A stretch of DNA of 64,000 nucleotides from Ephydatia muelleri (Eukaryota; Porifera; Demospongiae; Spongillida; Spongillidae): positions 3,618,118-3,682,117 of the forward strand of contig JABACO010000017.1 of the NCBI GenBank assembly GCA_013339895.1, in the 5' to 3' direction. Numbering within the stretch: the stretch's first letter is position 1; the number at the start of each line of letters is the position of its first letter. Positions 25,309-34,499 of the stretch are shown here, one piece after another. The notes beneath the pieces were generated by a model that saw nothing but the letters and a program-made list of their open reading frames with translations, had not been told where the DNA came from and ran no database searches. Made by a program: the position numbers and the translations under genes.

Positions 25309-25700
25309 CTCACATTGATTTTCATTGCAATACAGGGGGTGTGGCACCTACATGTACTTACACAGCATGCGGTGTGAGCGGGACAAATACAAGTGGTGGT
25401 CACAATAAATGGGTGGGTTATATATAATAATCGGAGATCAAACACTTCCAAAGGGTGGGGTTTCCCCAAGAAAGGTGCCCCCCCCCATCCCACACATCAT
25501 ACTGGATCAGCAGTATTGGACAGTGCAGTCACAGCGTTCAGAGCAGTAACATTGGGAGCAGCCTGAAATGTGGGCATGGCTTGTAATATCTTCAAGCTGC
25601 AGGAGTTGCTTTGGCCACACCCACCGGATGTGCAGGCCTGTACCAGTGTAAACAGTTGTAGTTCATATACAGTGTATAGTATTGGACAGGGCAGGGATTT
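23220..25700 (-). pseudogene. USH2A-like: Usherin-like FnIII/laminin G gene fragment, arm B (better preserved copy)
   Basis: On the minus strand the pieces are an FnIII end (LVQACTSGGCGQSNS, near 25600), an FnIII segment (FVEAACTTAGCQTGGVANVT, near 24950), an FnIII start (near 24420), a laminin G domain (GLATFSGHMFLCGFINQATV ... GPAVVGSNSTRTF ... WHTVSFRT, 24010-24280), its continuation (FEQASITFYVTVDTVHAA, near 23920) and an FnIII start (VGSTYIIVSWDLP, then ILINFSLYCNGALAGVLPL and TTGLLPFTLY, 23410-23620). The laminin G reading is open here where arm A is broken. The piece still lacks both ends of the gene, and whether it is transcribed cannot be told. The natural product would be a secreted or membrane-anchored extracellular matrix protein like usherin. 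Confidence 0.7.
24690..24885. repeat. (CA)n microsatellite in arm B
   Basis: A long CA-rich run ends in more than 25 pure repeats. Arm A has only a short GT-rich equivalent near 17100-17180, so it expanded after the duplication. Confidence 0.95.
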
Positions 25701-26293
25701 ACCGCTCCCACCCCCTATCCACCCCCTGGTTTGCCCCTAATTTGAATAACCCAGGGAGAAGGCCAACAGTATACCATATCCACACTCAACAAGGCCAACA
25801 GAATAGGGAGAAGGCCAACAGAATAGGGAGAAGGCCAATAGTATATAGGGAGAAGGCCAACAGTATAAGGCCAAAAGTATAAAGACAAGGCGAACAATAT
25901 AGGGAGAAGATCAGCAGTACAGGGAGAAGGCCACCAGTCTAACAATAAAGGAAGATGACCAACAGTATAAGGAGACGGGCAATTAACGGTTCGAGAGTAA
26001 AGGGAGAAGGCTACCACTGGTTATAGTACAGGTAGATGTGCACAATTATAGAGAGATGGCCAACTGTACTAGTATAGAGAGAAGGCCATATCTACTCCTT
26101 CCAAGATATGCACATACCTGTAGGGCCGAACACTACCCACTGCCGAACACACCCTACGCTACTAAATTCACATAGTATACACCTGCGTCTCAGAAGATGA
26201 AAGCATGAAGGGCATACGTAGTTCGATCCCTGCATGCATCATTGTGCCTAATTGATGCGCTCCACATCTCCAGTGCAAGTGACGCATTAATGC

Positions 26294-26297
26294 ATCG
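26294..26297. repeat. Left target-site duplication ATCG of the RAG1-like transposon
   Basis: ATCG precedes the terminal CAC here and recurs directly after the other terminus at 30731-30734. A 5-bp duplication, as known for Transib, does not fit (CATCG against ATCGG). Confidence 0.8.
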
Positions 26298-26325
26298 CAC
26301 GGCTGTTTGCGGCTGGAAACTAGGT
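26298..26325 (+). promoter_or_regulatory. Left terminal repeat, 12-spacer RSS-like
   Basis: The order is heptamer-like CACGGCT (26298-26304), a 12-base spacer (26305-26316) and nonamer-like AAACTAGGT (26317-26325). The block GGAAA(C/T)TAGG is shared with the right end. The first three bases and the fifth match the V(D)J heptamer CACAGTG; the nonamer match is weak. It should be the binding and cleavage site of the encoded recombinase (inference). Confidence 0.7.
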
Positions 26326-26554
26326 TTATAATTGGAATATTCGGTAATAGAAATAAAAACAATGATAAAGACCTAATTATGTCTGATGTATGTTCCAACG
26401 TTGTTAGTACTCTTCTGTGTGTTGCAAATGGACATATAATATATTAAATAGCGTCCTACACGACTGTAGACTATTACACACTCGTCACGCATGCTCTACA
26501 TTAAACGCATGCATTATGCGCAGCGTGTTTACATAAGGCCACGCGGAAGACATA

Positions 26555-29500
26555 ATGGAGGGGTGCATAGAAACATCCATAGGACAGCCATCTGGAAGTT
26601 GTCCCGAAGGTAAGCTTGCCGTCTCCTCAATTATCACACATGGTTATGCTAATTAGCACGTACCTGAAGAGTGGACGAATTTTCTGTAATCCCGAAATCC
26701 CTCGGTGTTTTTTATGAATAAAATATGATTGTTGACATATATACGCGCATTGTTTTCAACAAATAGGAACTGAATATCACATGAAACAAGTGCAGCTACA
26801 TTGCAGGGTGTGTGGACAACGTTTGACAAAGGTTAAAACAAAAGTATTGCATATCAGTGCAAGGCAATAGCAGAAAAGCTGCAGACAGCATTTGGTATTG
26901 ACACCAGTGGTGATGACCTACACATACATCCAGAAAGCATGTGTGAGTGTTGCAAACTGTCAATGGACAGGGTGATAAGTGCCATGAAGAATAAGGTACA
27001 TCACAGGAGTGCTGTTGTTCTGTTCCAGTGGGAGAAGCATTCTAATCAGCAATGCAAGGTAAAAGGTGTACGTGGGGAACATGTCACTAAAAAATGCATC
27101 TCTACAGATGTGTGAGCACTTTCATGCCAGTGCAAAAGGTGGCAATCCTAAAGGGGCCAGACCAACTACTGGCAGAGGCCGCATCCCTGGTGTAACCCCT
27201 AATATGATCATTTCAAGGATCAATAGCATAGCCCCCCGTCCAATCATCTCACCTGAGCATCCTTTTCCAAGACCACCACTATCAAAAGACAATCTGTCTG
27301 TTTCAGTATTAAACCAACTGGAGTGCCCTTTATGCGTTGACATCCTGGCTCAACCGATACAGCTGCCATGCAGTACACTGGCATGTGCCCAATGTATAAT
27401 ACAGTGGGTGGTAACAACAGCCTCAGTGCACTGTCCTTGCTGTTTTTCGCAGCAGCCAATAGTTCTGCCACTCCTCCAGCCAGCTTCCCACTTAGTACTA
27501 CTGTTGTTAAAGGATGTTGTGGTACACTGTGTGAGCTGTAGTAGAGACATGAGGGCTGGAGCTTACGAAGAGCATGAGTGTGTGCTGACACTCACAGCTA
27601 GTGAAGAAAGAGCAGCAGCTGGGTTACTGAAGAGGGCCATCTCCACTAGTTCAAAAGGGATCATCCAACTTGGTACAGGGGGAACAGTAAGTGTATTCAA
27701 TGTCAACAACACACAATGTTTACCACTTATGCTCTGACCACTCTGTTTAGCCAGTGACATTCATGCGCATTACAAACCCTCACAATTCAACCACAGCCGT
27801 ATGTTCAAGAACCCTCAAGTCAAGATGCTCTGAGTTGCAGGCCATTCGAAGGGTTGTTAGTGGTGGACAGCCATCTGTGCTCCTTCAGAATGAAGTGCTC
27901 TCACTAGGAGATGAACAACGGAGGGCCTTGCTAAAGGAGGCTGGCATCTCTGATGAGATAAAAATTGGACCAGCAGAGGTGCTAGCCATTAAAGTAGGCC
28001 TTGCAATACCCTGGAACAAGATACGAATACTTCGAAGGTATAAAGCATTGCAGTCATACCTTAACTGTCAAATGTGATGTAACTGTCTTCCCAGGTGGCT
28101 GAAAGCATCAAACATTTCCCTGGCATGTGAGGAAAGAATGCGCCATGCTTCTAGGAAGGCAGTTGGAGAAAACCTAAAAGGAGAACTTGCTCCATTTTCC
28201 TTCTCACTACCATCAGGTGGAGAAGAGTTTCGAGGAGCCCCTTTGGTGTTCATTCCTGACTTGATCCTCAAGGTTGTTGAGCTATTGGAGGAGAATGACC
28301 GGTAATGGATTATACCAAACATTAATTACCACCACATGACCCTTATATTGTGCACAGCGCTGGCAGGCTGACCTGGCACAATGGTGTTATACCAGCTAGT
28401 GAGATATGGATAAAACTGGGAGGGGACAAAGGAGGCGGAACATTCAAGATGAACTTCCAGATCGTCAATGTGGCTGCTCCCAACTCTGTGAACAACACCT
28501 GTGTGTTTTGTTGTTTTGAGGCTGATGATAGCTACACCAACTTGCACATAGCCCTTGAGCGATACAAGGAGCAAGTGGAACACCTACAGGGAATGACATG
28601 GAGGTGAGCATTATTGTACAGTAGGATGCTCAAGTGTGAGAATTGCATCCATACATGTAACCTAGGGTGTATACAGTCAAGGTTTTTTTGTGTGGCGATT
28701 ACGAATTCCTATCCACGATGTATGGATTGTCTGGAGCTTGTGGTATGTGGATAGTACACCATCATTAGCTCACAGTGATGTCTCCTACACAACAGGATCA
28801 TATCCATGCTTGTATTGCTTAATCCCCAACAAGAATATGGCAACGCCTCTCTCAGCACGTGGCCATGCTCCACCCAGATCCCTACATTCAATCCACACTC
28901 ACCATCAAAAATATCTTGCATCAGGTGGAGTCAGGAAAACAGCCCAACAGTTTTATAATTGCATCTGTGAACCCATCTTTGACATCCCTACTGAACAGGT
29001 ACTCAGTCATGATATGCATGCTAATGTATTTACATTGTACTAAAATAGATCTGCCCACCTGGCCTTCATATCACTATGGGGATTTTTACAAAGCTCTTTG
29101 AATTGTTTGAAGATTTTTGCCACAGTCTAGACTTGGAGCTAGCCTTCTACCACACTGAAGTGGACCAGTCTAGGTACTCTTTGTACAGCCAAGAGTTGCA
29201 AAGGCTTCACCAGTACAAAGTTGAGCTACAGGAAGCAAAACAATCTGAATCAGTTTTACAGCAGTTGACCACTTACATGGCTGTGCTCATTGGAGAGTCC
29301 AATCCACTGACTGCAGATCTACTACACCAATCTGCCAATACATCTAAAATTGTAAAGCAACTGGTAAGAAAATGAGAAAATAAAGATGCATCAGAGTTAA
29401 TATGCACCCTTAGGAAACCAAGATAGCTGCTAGCACTGCAGTTGTTACAAGGGAGTTTCCTTTAAATGAAGGCCCTTTTGTCAAAGAGCTAGACATGGCT

Positions 29501-30176
29501 TTACAGTCCATTGGTGTTCATCGGCAGCAATACTTTGGTGGCACCTTTGTCGGTAACCATGTACACAAAACTCTTAAGGTAACAGAGGTAATAACACAAG
29601 ATGTGTGCTACTAATTAACACTCTTCTAGCTCCCTAACATCAACACATTGTGCAGTGCTATTTGCAAATTGGCTGAAAGCAGCCTGCCTCAACAATCTGA
29701 AATGGTTGCAACCAGGACTATGATTTTTTTAAATGCATTTTCAAAGTTTGCAAAATGCCATTCAATTTATGACCAAAACTTCATAGATGAGGCTCAAGTC
29801 CATGAACTAGGTAGGTAATACATCCGTTCTTCTGTATTTTCACTGTTGTCATTACAATGTGTTTTAAACAGAACAATCTGTGCAGGAGTTCATGGAGCTC
29901 TTTCGGACAAACTTTCCAAAGGGCACAATACCCATTAAGATGCACATGGTTGAGGACCATGCTGTGCAGTGGGCAAGGTCTACTCATGTTGGATTCGGCC
30001 TACTTGGGGAGCAGGGTGCTGAATCTGTACATGCTAAGTTTAACAATTTAGCTAGAGCGTATAGTGCCATAAAGGGCAAGGTACATCAGTTAAAATGCAT
30101 AGTAGCAGAACACTTAGTTAGCATTGCACCACACAATGTGCCAGCTATACCACCACCAAAGAAAAGGAAGAAGTAA
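26555..30176 (+). CDS. RAG1L: RAG1-like DDE recombinase/transposase, 12 exons
   Basis: Exons by eye: 26555-26609, 26767-27058, 27108-27686, 27751-28037, 28095-28301, 28358-28603, 28666-28742, 28796-28998, 29049-29363, 29414-29578, 29630-29810 and 29872-30176; all introns are GT-AG. The spliced product is about 960 residues (mouse RAG1 about 1040). The N-terminal zinc region reads CRVCGQ, then FGIDTSGDDLHIHPESMCEC, then CKMC, matching the RAG1 order CRLCGN, FRID...IHPTEFCHNC, CDIC. The RING reads CPLCVDILAQPIQLPC to CPCC (27324-27448), followed by VHCVSC. The core has D in GGDKGG (28425), D in CGDYEF (28697) exactly 19 residues before CLYC, HMVEDH (29943-29960), and GEQGAES with E 17 and 21 residues later. 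In RAG1 the equivalents are D600, D708 with C727/C730, H937/H942 and E959/E962. It should cut at the CAC ends of the element in the nucleus. One oddity: exon 2 needs a 26-nt gap (26832-26857) to stay in frame. Confidence 0.88.
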
Positions 30177-30296
30177 ATGATGACAGTCAAACCATTATAC
30201 ATATATGTCCTTTGAATCATCAATGAACATGAAAAGTCGGAGACAAAATAATGCTTGCATATATAGTTACTCATACAACAAATCTCACCCGTAAAA

Positions 30297-30518
30297 ATGG
30301 CGCTTTTCCAGAAGCTTGAAAACCACTTCAGAAAATTCGTCCGTCTTGGTCTTGGTAAGAAAGAGGTAGCACTTTCTATGTACCTTAGCGTGAATGTTAA
30401 GCTGGAGCCTAGTCAACTTCCAGAGGGTAGGTATCATATATCATGCCCACGAGGTCCGTATAAGCAGATCGAAGGTCGATTGTTTTCGAACGCCAAAACT
30501 GTCAGTCGCTGCATGTAG
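30297..30518 (+). CDS. Small open frame downstream of the RAG1-like gene, function unknown
   Basis: A 73-residue frame starting at ATG reads MALFQKLENHFRKFV and contains EVALSMYLSVNVKL. It lies 120 bases after the recombinase stop, on the same strand and inside the transposon. It has no kelch repeats or PHD-type cysteines and so is not RAG2-like. It may be a chance frame, a 5' exon of something lost, or a small accessory protein. Confidence 0.3.
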   Translation: MALFQKLENHFRKFVRLGLGKKEVALSMYLSVNVKLEPSQLPEGRYHISCPRGPYKQIEGRLFSNAKTVSRCM

Positions 30519-30691
30519 ATCACGTGGTTTATGATGTTTTATAAAGGTTAGAGGTGATTCTCAACTACAATATGGATTTTAGGTGTTCATTGTACTTCTT
30601 GTACTTTATGTACAACACATTCCAAAGGGCAACGGTTGTCTGGCTCGTTGCTATGTGACTACCGGAACATTTCAAAATTTTGGGGCGTAGG

Positions 30692-30730
30692 GCCTAATTT
30701 CCACAATTTCAATGAGAGCAAACAGCCGTG
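30692..30730 (-). promoter_or_regulatory. Right terminal repeat, 23-spacer RSS-like
   Basis: Read inward on the minus strand, the order is CACGGCT (30730-30724), a 23-base spacer (30723-30701) and AAATTAGGC (30700-30692). The inner block matches the left end but lies exactly 11 bases, about one helical turn, further in. Confidence 0.7.
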
Positions 30731-30734
30731 ATCG
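30731..30734. repeat. Right target-site duplication ATCG of the RAG1-like transposon
   Basis: ATCG follows the right terminus directly and matches 26294-26297. Confidence 0.8.
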
Positions 30735-31034
30735 GTTCAATTATAATTGTAATTCAAATTGTATTGATAGTTACGTTACAGACATTGAAGTTAACCCCCA
30801 CTACTTAGATGACGCAAGGTATTACGAAATGACTACTTCGTTTATGAATAAATTATGCGCGGTAGAAATTAAATTTTTGTCTTGATTGTAGTTTACGAAT
30901 GGTTACTGGTATAATCTTATAAAGCACAGAATCACAATCAATCTGATTTATCGTAAATTATAAACGTGTTTGAAATTCAATTTGAAAACAAAAAGCAAGA
31001 TGACCGCCTATGTATGGGCCATTTCTCCATATGA
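30733..31034. repeat. Outer right arm of the giant inverted duplication
   Basis: The reverse complement matches 15511-15556 and 14650-14935, from ATCGGTTCAATTATAATTG to GGCCATTTCTCCATATG. It lacks the 571-bp retroelement insertion of the left arm, so it preserves that empty site (GATAGTTACGTTACAGAC). Confidence 0.9.
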
Positions 31035-31989
31035 AGTACTATTGGTTCATCACAGAAGTAGCAACTCCCCAGATCCAGTGCGCGCACTCGATTTTGGACT
31101 CTGCTGGCCATTGCTGTAGCCTGGGCTTCCACAAACGCTTTCGATAGAGAAAGGAAGTGTAACCCAGTGTCTTCTTCATGTTTGCCTATCTTGCCACGTG
31201 CTGCAACATAGGAGCATCCCAGAGGGGCGTGGACACATTGGACGGGCTCGTTGGGGCAATCCGTTTTGTGCGCACCAAGACTTCGCCGAGTGAGTTTCGG
31301 AGCGCCGCAGTGCAGAGGGCATGACACGGGAGCGTGCGGACATGTTACGAGGTGGGCAGTCAGGCGACCGTACGCTATGGACACGTAACAACCCGGATGG
31401 GGACAGTGAACTACTCTTAGTTTGCATTCGTTAGCGAGATGATTGATCGTATCCTTGCGGCTCATTCGGACATTGCAAGTACCCATTTCCAGCTTGCTTT
31501 CATCTGCTTGACGCTTGGCATTTGGGCATGTCTGGAGACAGGCGGACCATTGGTGTTCGGACATCTCCCCACGCGGAACAAGCGTTCCACAGCCGCCGTC
31601 TCCGGAACACTTGATGGGCTCACAATCGATGTCAAGATGGCCGATCGACCGCACGTTCCTTTCCACCGGCATTTATCGTGTAGGCACACAACGACTAGTG
31701 CGGACACTTGTGCTGCCACGAAAGCCGAAGGTAGAGGGTCAGTGAGTCGTTCCCTACAAACCGGACAGCTAGGGTTTCGACGAATGCTTTCAGAGAAACA
31801 GAGGAGACAAAACAGGTGCGCGCCAGATTGGCACGTGACAGGTGAGCGGCAAACATCAGTACAGATGCGGCAGCGGTAGATTTCGCTAATTTTCTGATCG
31901 TTGAATATATTGAAATGAAATCCACCTCTTTGTTGCATTATTCGTTGCTCCGGTCCTTGCACCTGACCAAAAGTGATGTATTGGAACAA
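31035..31989 (-). pseudogene. RING and TRAF-type zinc-finger protein, frame-broken and 3'-truncated
   Basis: The minus-strand product begins MFQYITFGQVQ and has a RING finger (YRCRICTDVCRSPVTCQSGA, then CLLCF and CPVCRERL). It continues with several TRAF-type zinc fingers (GDGGCGTLV, CPHPGCYVSIAYGRLTAH, CPLHCGAPKLTRRSLGAH, CVHAPLGCSYVAARGKIGKH) and a helix (SLSKAFVEAQA). TRAF-like proteins of this kind act in the cytoplasm as adaptors or ubiquitin ligases. The frame changes once, around 31650-31670 after CRWKG, which is either a real lesion or a one-base sequence error. The C-terminal reading runs into the palindrome arm at about 31035 and stops in foreign sequence; no MATH/TRAF-C domain is present. 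The palindrome edge may have cut the gene, or a splice site lies just before it. Confidence 0.65.
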
Positions 31990-32254
31990 TAGTAGTTACG
32001 GTATTACTGTTCCAAAGTCAGGATGATGTCATTATAATGTATTACTCGTTGGACAAAGTTGGCTCACCATTTAAAGATGATTACAACTTGTACCAAGCAT
32101 GTAGCAATATTGTATCACTGCCTGATGGAGTAATGAATATTCATAGTAATGCTCACCGCTATTATATCATCTTGTGGCGTTAACCGTATACTTCATTTTT
32201 ATATGTGGGATACGTCCTCCGAATTTGTTCATTGTATTTATTAAATACATATAA
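31990..32254. other. Intergenic between TRAF-like gene and Gypsy fossil
   Basis: The stretch is AT-rich with no coding motif. The promoter of the TRAF-like gene (reading leftwards) would be expected here. Confidence 0.4.
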
Positions 32255-32421
32255 TGTGCACACACCCAGCCACGAATAACCGATCAGCAACAAGAATGAA
32301 TCTGCACAAATCATGCACAATGTATATACTAATGGTAGATCATTCTAGATGCTAGATGTGTGTGTATGTGCATGTCATGTGCCTGCTTAACACCCAAGGT
32401 GTAAACTAGCTGGCACTACCC
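32255..32421 (-). repeat. Probable 3' LTR of the second Gypsy fossil
   Basis: After a purine tract (AGGAAGAGAGGG on the minus strand) the stretch reads GTAGTGCCAGCTAGTTTACA and TTAAGCAGGCACATGACA. It matches the solo LTR at 49218-49383 along its length, which sets its borders within a few bases. Confidence 0.65.
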
Positions 32422-32434
32422 TCTCTTCCTGAGC

Positions 32435-33390
32435 TCAGTACCCAAATCTGACTGGTGCATGCCTGTCTCTGGTAGGATATCTTCTCCCTGCTTGTGGTGT
32501 AGGCTCCTCGAAGTGGTCTACTCCTGGTGGCTCCCATGTCTGTGCACTGCTGTTAGCAGGTGTCACTGGATTAGGTACAATTCCTGGCTGGGAGTTGACT
32601 GCTGGCTGGATTCGTATATGAAGACGGTTGGTGTGCACCACTTTTGTGCAGTCTCCATCAGAAATCTCCACAGTGACTGGTGATTTCACCCTTCTTACTG
32701 TCCAGTTCCCCTCCCATCGTGGATCAACTTGCCTGCTGTGGGTATCGACAGCCACACCAGGTCCCCGGGCTTGAATGGCCGCTCTGCAGAATGCCTGTCG
32801 TAGTCCACTTTCTGCCTGTGTGCAGACTCCACAATGTGAGCCTCCACCAGCTCCTGTAATTCAGCCATCTTTGCCTGCAGTACAGCCTGGTAGGATGTGG
32901 CTTCATACCCTCTGGAGGAGGTCAAGGTATTTGGCTGGGGGTGCCTTCCATACATCAGTTGGAATGAGGACATGCCAGTGGAGGTGTGCATAGCGGTCCT
33001 GTACACATACAGGGCCAGTGGCAGGTGTTGTTCCAAGTCCTCCTGCTTCTCGACATATGTTTGCAACAGCTGGAGCAGTGAGCGGTTGAACCTCTCGACC
33101 ATTCCATCACCTTGTGGGTGATAGGGTGTGGTATGGCTTTTCTGTACCCCAAATGCATCCAATGTGCTCTGGATGATGCTGCTTTCAAAGTTTCGACCCT
33201 GGTCTGAGTGGACGATTTCTGGGATGCCGTATGTGCAGAACAGCTTGACCTGTTCTGCTGTGACTCTTATGGCTGTCTGGTCTGGGAGCGGTCTGGCATC
33301 TGCCAATTTGGTAAAATAGTCCTGTATGACTAGAAGATACCTGCTGTTCTTGGTGGATACAGGCACTTCCAGGATGTCGATCGCAATCAT
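32435..33390 (-). pseudogene. Gypsy fossil part: integrase core and tail
   Basis: This part of the second Gypsy fossil carries AIDILEVPV, HSDQGRNFES and YHPQGDGMVERFNR of the integrase core, followed by a C-terminal module with WEGNWTVRRVKSPVTVEI. Confidence 0.85.
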
Positions 33391-33399
33391 CTGCCATGG

Positions 33400-34499
33400 T
33401 CATCCAATAGGGATGTTTGTGAGTGGTGACCTCACTGGCATTGGCAGCTTGGACTTCTGGCATGTGACACACTCCCTGCAGTGCCTGTCCACGTTTTGGG
33501 CCATGTTCGCCCAGTATGCCTCCCGTCGTATCCTCTCCAGCGTCTTGTGTGTCCCCTGGTGACCTGCTGCCTGGGAGTCATGGCACATGCTCAGGGCCTG
33601 CTGGTGCAATGCTTCTGGCAACACAGGGACCACTAAGGTGTCAGACGTAGGACCTGAATGGTACTTCCTGCATACAATTCCATCCACCATGTCAAGTTGT
33701 GACCAGAGCTGGGCATATCTTCTCAATGGTGTTTTTTTCAAATCTCTGTGTGGAGGGCGTTGCTCAGAATGGAGTGCATTGTACAGCTGCAGGGTCTTTT
33801 TGTCCTGCTGCGGTGCCTGCCTGATCTCTTCTGCTGTGAAGCCAGCATGCACTGTGGTCAGGGCTGCATGGAGTGTTTCCCTGTCTGGTCCTCTCCTTCG
33901 CGACAGTGTGTCAGCATTTCCGTTGGTCGTTCCCTTCCGGTACACAATTTCAAAGCTGCACTCCTGTATTGCCAGAGCCCAGCGACACAGGAGGCCCTCC
34001 ATTTTCTGCTCACCCAGCCATTGCAGGGGAGCGTGGTCCGTCATTAGTTGGAAAGTGCGTCCCAGCAGGTAGTGGCGGAACTGCTTCATGGCCCACACAA
34101 TTGCCAGACACTCACACTGGATCACGCTGTAGTTGGCCTCTGCTTTGGTGAGAGTGCGACTGGCATAGCCAACCACATGCTGATCTTGCTCCAGGACAGC
34201 TCCCAACCCTACGTTGCTGGCACCATAGTGCTGGCATGCTTGTCAAACCGTGGGTATGCCAGGACTGGTGCTTCTGTCAGGCACGCCTTCAGCCTCTGGA
34301 ATGACTCTTCGCTCTTCTGTGTCCATTGGAAGGGAGTGTCCTTCTGAGTCAGCTGGTGTAGTGGAGCTGCAATGTCAGCAAACTTTTCGATGTACTTGCA
34401 GTAGTATGAAGCAAGTTCAAGGAATCCCCGCACCTCTGCTTCATCCTTTGGCCGTGGCCAGTTTACTACCACTTCCACCTTGCTGCTGTCTGGCGACAT
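33400..34499 (-). pseudogene. Gypsy fossil part: polymerase end, RNase H and integrase zinc region
   Basis: This part of the second Gypsy fossil carries the thumb region (VRGFLELASYYCKYIEKF), RNase H (RHYLLGRTFQLMTDHAPLQW) and the HHCC zinc region that begins the integrase. Confidence 0.85.

Larger units (their letters stand above)
22652..26277 (-). repeat. Inner right arm (arm B) of the giant inverted duplication
   Basis: This is the reverse complement of 15586-18967, from AGTATACCATATCAACGC to CTCCACATCTCCAGTGC. It is about 250 bases longer than arm A, mainly because its polypurine and CA tracts expanded while its 20-bp minisatellite is shorter. Its coding pieces are better preserved than those of arm A. 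Confidence 0.92.
26298..30730 (+). mobile_element. RAG1-like DNA transposon with CAC termini
   Basis: The element is 4433 bp. Both ends begin with the same 13 bases, CACGGCTGTTTGC (26298-26310 and, reversed, 30730-30718). It is flanked by ATCG on both sides and encodes one 12-exon RAG1-like recombinase plus a short downstream frame. It lies inside the right arm of the inverted duplication; in the left arm the sequence GAACCGAT runs into arm-specific bases with no element, so the insertion came later. RAG1, ProtoRAG and Transib belong to one superfamily of DDE transposases that cut at CAC ends and make 5-bp duplications; a 4-bp duplication is unusual for that group. No RAG2-like frame is seen on either strand. 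The gene has no stop in the spliced frame, so the element may have been active recently. Confidence 0.88.

Noticed and set aside
30297-30518. Small frame as an extra exon of the RAG1-like gene
   Set aside because: The recombinase ends with a normal stop after a basic tail (PPPKKRKK) and no splice pair links it to this frame.
26298-30730. A RAG2-like gene opposite the RAG1-like gene
   Set aside because: No kelch-like or PHD-like frame on either strand of the element.
14650-31034. A single 16-kb transposon or Polinton-like element defined by the outer inverted arms
   Set aside because: The inner content is a mirrored host gene piece, no polymerase, capsid or packaging-type gene is seen, and the RAG1-like element has its own ends and target duplication inside one arm.
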